A DNA stretch of 44,916 nucleotides from Verrucomicrobiota bacterium (lineage in GTDB: Bacteria > Verrucomicrobiota > Verrucomicrobiia > Opitutales > Opitutaceae): contig JAFAAS010000057.1 of NCBI GenBank assembly GCA_023426435.1, positions 1 to 44,916 of the forward strand. Direction: 5' to 3'. Shown one piece after another: positions 39,996 to 44,916 of the stretch. A program made the position numbers and the translations under genes. How positions within the stretch are numbered: position 1 is the stretch's first letter; each line of letters starts with the position of its first letter. A model generated the notes under the pieces. The model was given only the letters and a program-made list of their open reading frames with translations, searched no databases and was not told the origin of the DNA.

Positions 39996-41191
39996 TAGGG
40001 GGTGACGGTTTCGACGTAGGTGGGGTGGCCGTTTTTCACGGTGATGATGACGGCGGGTTTGGAGGCGTTGCGGTTTTGGTCGATCGTGGTGAGGCCGGTG
40101 ACGCCGGGGAAATTTTTCGTGGCGGCGATGGCATCGCGGAGTTTCGGGCCGTCGGTGGTGCCGGCGCGCTCGATGGCATCGGCGAGGATCATGACGGCGT
40201 CGTAGGCGAGCGGGGCGAGGGAGTCGGGCGTGAGGTTATCGAATTTGGCGCGGAATTTTTGGAGGAAATCCTGCACCTCGGGCGCGGAGCTTTCGGACGA
40301 GTAGTGGGCGGAGTAATACGCGCCGTTGACGGCGGCGCCGCCGATTTCGATGAGCTCGGGGGCTTCCCAGCCGTCGGCGCTGAGGATCGGCATGGTGAGG
40401 CCGAGGTCGCGGGCCTGGCGGCAGATGAGACCGCCCTCGGTGTAGTAGCCCATGGCGACGATGACGTCGGGCGCGGTGCCGCGGATGGCGGTGAGTTGCG
40501 CGCGGAAGTCTTTATCGCCTTCGGAGTATTTTTGTTCGCCGACGACGGTGCCGCCGGCGGCGGTGAAGGCATCGCGGAAGACGCGGGCGAGACCGACGCT
40601 GAAAGGAGACGAGGCGGACGTGAGGAGGGCGGCGCGGCGAGCGTGGAGGGAGTTGTGAGCGAATTTGGCGAGGACGCCGCCCTGGAAAGGGTCGATGAAG
40701 CACGTGCGGAAAACGTAGGTGCCCATCGTGGTGAGTTGCGGGGTGGTGGCGGTGCTGGCGATGAGCGGGATGCGGGCGTTTTGGGCGAAGGGGGCGACCT
40801 CGAGGGTTTGGGCGGACGTGCCGCCGTGGATGAGCGCGACGACTTTGTCGCGGCCGATGAGTTTTTTGGCGATGGTGGCGGACTCGCCGGGTTTGGACTG
40901 GTTGTCCTCGGTGACGAGTTGGAGCGGGCGGCCGAGGACGCCGCCGCGGGCGTTGATTTCGTCGATGGCGAGGAGGACGCCGCGGTGGGAGGATTGGCCG
41001 AAGGCGGCTTCCTTGCCGGTGAGGGGTTCGATTTCGCCGATGCGGATGGGTTGGGCGGCGGTGAGCGTCTGTGTTTGGGCGAAGAGGAGAGCGAGGAAGA
41101 GGAAGAGAAGGCGGAGGGGGGAGAACACACCCCGCCCTTCGGGCACCCCTCTCGAGAGGGGACTTCGGCTGCGAGGCGTGGCAGGCATCAT
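39995..41191 (-). CDS. Branched-chain amino acid ABC transporter substrate-binding protein (paralogue 2)
   Basis: This is a 398-residue Peripla_BP_6-type binding protein, paralogous to its neighbours: IRIGEIEPLTGKEAAFGQSSHRGVLLAIDEINARGGVLGRPLQLVTEDNQSKPGES, RDKVVALIHGGTSAQT, YVFRTCFIDPFQGGVLAKFA, EGDKDFRAQLTAIRGTAPDVI, SADGWEAPELIEIGG and TTDGPKLRDAIAATKNFPGVTG. The ATG at 41191 overlaps the stop of the upstream paralogue in ATGA, suggesting coupled translation. The N-terminus then includes a repeat-encoded RSRSPLSRGVPEGRGVF before the hydrophobic signal (LRLLFLFLALLFA). A GTG inside the repeat end is an alternative start. Differences from paralogue 1 in the ligand-facing half suggest distinct specificity, but that is inference. 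Confidence 0.93.
   Translation of the reverse strand: MMPATPRSRSPLSRGVPEGRGVFSPLRLLFLFLALLFAQTQTLTAAQPIRIGEIEPLTGKEAAFGQSSHRGVLLAIDEINARGGVLGRPLQLVTEDNQSKPGESATIAKKLIGRDKVVALIHGGTSAQTLEVAPFAQNARIPLIASTATTPQLTTMGTYVFRTCFIDPFQGGVLAKFAHNSLHARRAALLTSASSPFSVGLARVFRDAFTAAGGTVVGEQKYSEGDKDFRAQLTAIRGTAPDVIVAMGYYTEGGLICRQARDLGLTMPILSADGWEAPELIEIGGAAVNGAYYSAHYSSESSAPEVQDFLQKFRAKFDNLTPDSLAPLAYDAVMILADAIERAGTTDGPKLRDAIAATKNFPGVTGLTTIDQNRNASKPAVIITVKNGHPTYVETVTP
41123..41173. repeat. 51 bp repeat, copy 2, encoding the start of binding protein 2
   Basis: An exact copy of 39918-39968 in the same position relative to its gene and in the same reading frame. The surrounding genes differ clearly, so the identity is confined to this segment. 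Confidence 0.9.
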
Positions 41192-42327
41192 GGGGCGACG
41201 GTTTTGTGGAAGGCGAGTTTGGCGTCGCGGATGGCGATGATGGTGGCGCCCTTCTTGGCGTTGCGCTGGGCGTCGATGGTGGTGATGCCGCTGGCGCCGG
41301 GGAAATCTTTGGTGGCGGCGAGGGCGTCGCGGAGGGCGGGGCCGTCGGTGGTGCCGGCGCGCTTGATGGCGTCGGCGAGGACGAGGGCGGCGTCGTAGCC
41401 GAGGGCGGCGAAGGCGTCGGGGGTTTCGTTGTTCCAGCGGGCTTTGAACTTCTGGACGAACTCGGTGACCTTCGGGTCCTGATTTTCGGGGGAGAAGTGG
41501 GTGGAGTAGTAGCAGCCGCTGAGGGCGTCGCCGCCGATTTCGAGGAGCTTGTCGGATTCCCAGCCGTCGCCGCCGAGGAAAGGAACGGTGATGCCGAGTT
41601 CGCGGGCTTGGCGGACGATGAGGGCGGATTCGGTGTAGTAGCCCGGGAGGAAGACGGCTTCGACGTTGGCGGCTTTGACGGCGGTGAGTTGGGCGCGGAA
41701 GTCTTTGTCGCCTTCGGAGTATTTCTGTTCGACGGCGATGGTGCCGCCGGCGGTTTCGAAGGTGTCGCGGAAATATTTGGCGAGGCCGACGGAGTAGGCG
41801 TTGGAGACGCTGGAGATGATGGCGACGTTTTTGGCTTTGAGGTCGTTCAAAGCGAAGTTGGCCATCGCGGTGCCTTGGAAGTCGTCGATGAAGCAGACGC
41901 GGAAGATGTAATCGCCGACCTCGGTGACGCGCGGGTTGGTGGCGGCGGGCGCGATCATGGGGATTTTGCTCGCTTGGGCGATGGGTGCGGCTTCGAGCGA
42001 GCGGCCGGAGGAGACCTCGCCTAGGAGGGCGACGACTTTGTCGCGAGTGAGGAGTTTCTTGGCGACGGTGGCGGATTCGCCGGGGCGCGTTTGATTGTCC
42101 TCGGCGAGGAGTTCGAGCTGTTTACCGAGGACGCCGCCGGCGGCGTTGATTTCCTCGAAAGCCATGATGATGCCCTTGTGGGAGGATTGGCCGAAGGTGG
42201 CTTCCTTGCCGGTGAGGGAGCCGTATTCGCCGATTTTGATGGTTTCGGATTGTTTGGCGCAGGAGCCGAGGAGGAGGAGCGCGGCGGTGGCGGCGAGGAG
42301 GCGGGGGAGGAGGGCGCGGCGTTTCAT
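41188..42327 (-). CDS. Branched-chain amino acid ABC transporter substrate-binding lipoprotein (paralogue 3)
   Basis: This is a 379-residue binding protein whose signal peptide ends in a lipobox (LLLLGSCAKQ), so it should be lipid-anchored, unlike paralogues 1, 2 and 4. The Peripla_BP_6 core has IKIGEYGSLTGKEATFGQSSHKGIIMAFEEINAAGGVLGKQLELLAEDNQT, RDKVVALLGEVSSGRS, YIFRVCFIDDFQGTAMANFA, EGDKDFRAQLTAVKAANVEAVFLPGYYTE, GGDGWESDKLLEIGG and TTDGPALRDALAATKDFPGASG. The start codon ATG at 42327 is clear. Its TGA overlaps the ATG of paralogue 2. It feeds the same LivHMGF transporter by position. Confidence 0.94.
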   Translation of the reverse strand: MKRRALLPRLLAATAALLLLGSCAKQSETIKIGEYGSLTGKEATFGQSSHKGIIMAFEEINAAGGVLGKQLELLAEDNQTRPGESATVAKKLLTRDKVVALLGEVSSGRSLEAAPIAQASKIPMIAPAATNPRVTEVGDYIFRVCFIDDFQGTAMANFALNDLKAKNVAIISSVSNAYSVGLAKYFRDTFETAGGTIAVEQKYSEGDKDFRAQLTAVKAANVEAVFLPGYYTESALIVRQARELGITVPFLGGDGWESDKLLEIGGDALSGCYYSTHFSPENQDPKVTEFVQKFKARWNNETPDAFAALGYDAALVLADAIKRAGTTDGPALRDALAATKDFPGASGITTIDAQRNAKKGATIIAIRDAKLAFHKTVAP

Positions 42328-42420
42328 GGGAAGCGGGAAGGGGTGTGGGAGTTGAGAGTTGAGGGATGAGAGTTGAGAGCAGGCACCGCTCGCTGGCGCT
42401 CGTAGCTAGGGCAAAGAGGG

Positions 42421-43572
42421 TTAGGGGGCGATCGATTGGACGAAGGTGAACTGGCCGTTGCGGACCTGCAGGACGACGGCGGGTTTGGTGGGGTTGCGCT
42501 GGGCGTCGAAGGAGATGGTGCCGGTGACGCCCTTGAAGTCTTTCGTGGCGGCGATGGCGTCGCGGAGTGCGGGGCCCTCGGTGGTGCCGGCGCGGCGGAG
42601 GGCGTCGATGAGGAGCTTGGCGGAATCGTAGCCGAGGGCGCTGAGGGCGTCGGTGCCGGTGCCCCAGCGGGCGCGGAAACGCTCGTTGAAGGAGCGGACG
42701 TCGGGGTCGTCGCTTTCGGGGGAGAAGTGCGTGGAGAAATATGCGCCCTCGACGGCGCTGCCGCCGATGTTGATGAGCTCTCGGGATTCCCAGCCATCGA
42801 TGCCGAAGAGCGGGATGTCGATGCCGAGATCGCGGGCTTGTTTGCAGATGAGGGCGGCTTCGGCGTAGTAGCCCGGGACGAAAATGCCCTCGATATTGGC
42901 GGCGCGGATGGCGGTGAGCTGGGCGCGAAAGTCTTTGTCGCCCTCGGAATATTTTTGCTCGAGGACGATGGTGCCGCCGAGGGCGGTGAAACGTTCGCGG
43001 AAGATTTTGGCGAGGCCGACGCTTTGGGCGGAGGAGGCGGAAGAGAGGATGGCGGTGCGCGAGAGATTCAGGGATTCGCGGGCGAACTTGGCCATGACAT
43101 TGCCCTGGAAGGAATCGACGAAGCAGACGCGGAAAATGTAGTTGCCGCGGGCGGTGACGGCGGGGGCGGTGGCGCCCGGGGAGATGAGCGGGATCCTGGC
43201 GTTTTGGGCGATGGGGGCGGCTTCGAGCGTGCGGCCGGAGGTGATTTCGCCGAGGAGGGCGACGACCTTGTCGCGGGAGATGAGTTTCTTGGCGATGGTG
43301 GCGGCTTCGCCGGCCTTGGATTGGTCGTCTTCGGTGACGAGTTGGAGTGGGCGGCCGAGGACGCCGCCGGCGGCGTTGGCTTCCTCGATGGCGAGGAGTG
43401 TGCCGCGGTGGGCGGCTTGGCCGTAGGTGGCTTCTTTGCCGGTGAGGAAGGCGAATTCGCCGATTTTGATTGGGGCTTCGGCGGCGAGGAGCGGGCCGGG
43501 AGCGAAGGCGGCGACGATGAAGGTGGAAAGAAGGGCGAGGGCGCGGAAGGGGCGCGGGGAGGGGAGCGACAT
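42421..43572 (-). CDS. Branched-chain amino acid ABC transporter substrate-binding protein (paralogue 4)
   Basis: This is a 383-residue Peripla_BP_6 protein from the ATG at 43572, which precedes a signal peptide (MSLPSPRPFRALALLSTFIVAAFA). The core is IKIGEFAFLTGKEATYGQAAHRGTLLAIEEANAAGGVLGRPLQLVTEDDQSK, RDKVVALLGEITSGRT, YIFRVCFVDSFQGNVMAKFA, EGDKDFRAQLTAIRAANIEGIFVPGYYAE, FGIDGWESRELINIGG and TTEGPALRDAIAATKDFKGVTG. It is the first of four tandem paralogues and therefore probably leads the transcript of the whole transporter region. A 93 bp gap with a CTCAACTCTC-type microrepeat separates it from paralogue 3. The upstream 235 bp contain three hairpins and the presumed promoter shared, divergently, with the LptF/G gene. 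Confidence 0.94.
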   Translation of the reverse strand: MSLPSPRPFRALALLSTFIVAAFAPGPLLAAEAPIKIGEFAFLTGKEATYGQAAHRGTLLAIEEANAAGGVLGRPLQLVTEDDQSKAGEAATIAKKLISRDKVVALLGEITSGRTLEAAPIAQNARIPLISPGATAPAVTARGNYIFRVCFVDSFQGNVMAKFARESLNLSRTAILSSASSAQSVGLAKIFRERFTALGGTIVLEQKYSEGDKDFRAQLTAIRAANIEGIFVPGYYAEAALICKQARDLGIDIPLFGIDGWESRELINIGGSAVEGAYFSTHFSPESDDPDVRSFNERFRARWGTGTDALSALGYDSAKLLIDALRRAGTTEGPALRDAIAATKDFKGVTGTISFDAQRNPTKPAVVLQVRNGQFTFVQSIAP

Positions 43573-43657
43573 CACGAAGGAGTTAGGATGTTCGAGAGGC
43601 GGCACAGAACGGCAGGGGAAGCAGGTTTTCAACCAAACTGTGCTGGTGGGTGGGGGA

Positions 43658-43744
43658 GTTGCGCGGCGAGCGCGCAACCTACCGGGCTCGGTGGGGAAGG
43701 GCACGGTCAGGTTGACCGTGCTACGGGGGCGGGAGATCCCGCCC
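43658..43744. repeat. Three tandem hairpins between binding protein 4 and the LptF/G gene
   Basis: GTTGCGCG-GCGAG-CGCGCAAC with CTAC (43658-43682), GCACGGTCA-GGT-TGACCGTGC with TAC (43701-43724) and GGGCGGGA-GA-TCCCGCCC with ACCA (43727-43744) follow one another within 90 bp. The first belongs to the same family as the hairpins at the sufD and trxB ends; the others are different stems of the same style. They lie in a divergent intergenic region, not at gene ends. Confidence 0.8.
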
Positions 43745-43807
43745 ACCATTGAGCGGACGGTTATTGGGTTTTGCGTTTGGAGGAGGCGGAACTTTGATCG
43801 CGGGCGC

Positions 43808-44916
43808 GTGAAGACTTACGACCGGCATTTGTTGAGCGAGTGGTTGGGGATGCTCGGCGTGGTGCTGTGCGCGACGATCGGGCTGCTGCTGGTGCAGGTG
43901 TTGTATGACGATTTTCGGGACCTGCGGTCGTTGGGGGCGAAGGCGATCGATTTGTGGATGTATGTGGTGGTGACGGTGCCGAGCTATCTGGCGCTGGTGC
44001 TGCCGCTGGCGCTGCTGGTGTCGTTGATGTTTGTGCTGGGGAAGCTGCATCGCGCGAACGAGTTCACGGCGTTGCGGGCGGCGGGCGTGAGCATGTTGCG
44101 GATCACGGCGCCGGTGTGGGTGGTGGGGGTGGCGGCGTGCGGGCTGTCGTGGTGGTTGAACACGACGGTGGTGCCCTGGTCGGTGGAGGAATCGGCGGAG
44201 TTGAAGGATGGGCTGCAGTTTCGGATGCAGTCGGGCTTGATGCCGGCGGATCGCGTGGGGGCGGTTTATGGGGTGGGTTTCGACAATCCGGAGGAAGGGC
44301 GGATGTGGTTTTTCAATCGTTACAGCCAGTTTGCGCAGCGCGGGTATGGCGTGTCGGTGTCGATGTTGGACGAACGCCGGCGCGAGACCTCGCGGATCGT
44401 GGCGAGCGAAGCGTGGTTCGATGAGGAACGCGGGTGGATGTTTCGGAATGGGCGCGCGCTGACGTTTCGGGTGGATAACGGCGAGTTGGTGTCGACGGTG
44501 CCGTTTGTGGAGCGCGTGGAGCCGACGTTTCGCGAGGATGCTTCGCTGATGCTATTGATCGACCGGCGGGCGAAGGATCTTTCGATGCCGCAATTGCGGC
44601 GGTTGATCGACTATTTCGCGGTGGAGTCGAATCCGAAAGGGACGCCGTATGCGGTGCGATTTTACAGTCTGGTGGCCGACACCCTCGCTCCGCTGATTGT
44701 GATTGCGATCGCGATTCCGTTTGCGGTGACGGGCGTGCGGGTGAATCCGGCGATCGGGGTGTCGAAATCGATCGGGTTGTTTTTCCTGTATTACATTCTC
44801 GCGAACGTGGCGTCGTCGCTGGCGACGAAGCAGATCGTGGATCCTGTCACCGCGGCGTGGATACCGAACATCGGGATGACGCTGCTGGCGGTGGTGTTTT
44901 TTGCGCGGATGCGGTG
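43808..44916 (+). CDS. LptF/LptG-family lipopolysaccharide export permease (3' end outside window)
   Basis: From the GTG at 43808, 369 codons are visible before the window ends. The protein starts MKTYDRHLLSEWLGMLGVVLCATIGLLLVQVLYDDF. It has helices around 55-85 (YVVVTVPSYLALVLPLALLVSLMFVLG), the family segment LHRANEFTALRAAGVSMLRI, a second membrane segment, a periplasmic beta-jellyroll of about 160 residues, and C-terminal helices beginning LVADTLAPLIVIAIAIPFAV. LptF and LptG form the inner membrane part of the LptB2FG exporter that extracts lipopolysaccharide and sends it along LptC-LptA-LptD; which one this is cannot be decided. It indicates a diderm envelope. Codons end mostly in G, unlike the C-ending minus-strand genes. 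It is divergent from the binding-protein genes. Confidence 0.92.
   Translation, partial: MKTYDRHLLSEWLGMLGVVLCATIGLLLVQVLYDDFRDLRSLGAKAIDLWMYVVVTVPSYLALVLPLALLVSLMFVLGKLHRANEFTALRAAGVSMLRITAPVWVVGVAACGLSWWLNTTVVPWSVEESAELKDGLQFRMQSGLMPADRVGAVYGVGFDNPEEGRMWFFNRYSQFAQRGYGVSVSMLDERRRETSRIVASEAWFDEERGWMFRNGRALTFRVDNGELVSTVPFVERVEPTFREDASLMLLIDRRAKDLSMPQLRRLIDYFAVESNPKGTPYAVRFYSLVADTLAPLIVIAIAIPFAVTGVRVNPAIGVSKSIGLFFLYYILANVASSLATKQIVDPVTAAWIPNIGMTLLAVVFFARMR

Noticed and set aside
43954..44424. 156-codon plus-strand open frame near the window end
   Set aside because: It is an alternative frame within the LptF/LptG gene, with Gly/Ala/Val-rich low-complexity translation.
1..44916. tRNA, rRNA or classical riboswitch
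   Set aside because: I saw no tRNA cloverleaf, rRNA core sequence or known riboswitch consensus. The structured RNA-like segments are repeats. A tRNAscan or Infernal run could change this.

Overview
This 45 kb window looks like a chromosomal segment of a GC-rich, diderm Verrucomicrobiota bacterium, most plausibly an Opitutaceae-type organism. That placement is my inference from the combination of PEP-CTERM proteins with autotransporter-type beta-strand repeats, LytS/LytTR two-component pairs with 7TMR-DISM sensors, a TonB-dependent receptor, a SufT-containing Suf system and many short palindromic repeats. No rRNA, tRNA, CRISPR array, phage or plasmid gene was recognised. Most genes lie on the minus strand. 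The plus strand is G-rich throughout, so minus-strand genes end their codons mainly in C and the few plus-strand genes mainly in G.

Layout. 1-17764: sensing and cell surface. Two similar modules (1-4461 and 13921-17764) each contain a LytS-type kinase, an overlapping LytTR regulator and, directly downstream, a secreted beta-strand-repeat protein. In each module, direct repeats with a 21 bp period lie in front of the surface-protein gene. Between them are a hybrid histidine kinase, a TonB-dependent receptor, an unrecognised membrane protein, a CPA2 cation/proton antiporter with a cyclic-nucleotide-binding-like tail, a methyltransferase and sufT. 18009-23396: iron-sulfur cluster and redox genes. 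A Fur-family, Irr-like regulator heads sufC-sufB-sufD, with two palindromic boxes in its promoter, and trxB lies upstream. 23522-32432: a nucleotidyltransferase-fold protein, a sugar phosphate isomerase/epimerase, a beta-propeller sensor kinase, a YgiQ radical SAM protein, a REP-associated tyrosine transposase (RAYT) flanked by palindromes, and a small membrane protein with a two-CxxC ribbon. 32476-34482: a UvrD/PcrA helicase. 34701-43572: a branched-chain amino acid (or related) ABC transporter with four tandem substrate-binding proteins followed by livH, livM, livG and livF. 43808-end: an LptF/LptG permease, cut by the window edge.

Non-coding DNA is unusually structured. There are several REP-like hairpin families, three copies of a MITE-like element of about 155 bp, an identical 51 bp repeat that encodes the N-termini of two paralogous binding proteins, and GCGAAGG/GGATGGACACGG-type repeats at every livHMGF junction. 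The best candidates for something not yet described are the duplicated kinase-regulator-surface-protein module with its putative operators, and the RAYT/REP system whose palindromes sit at gene ends and in places supply the stop codon.
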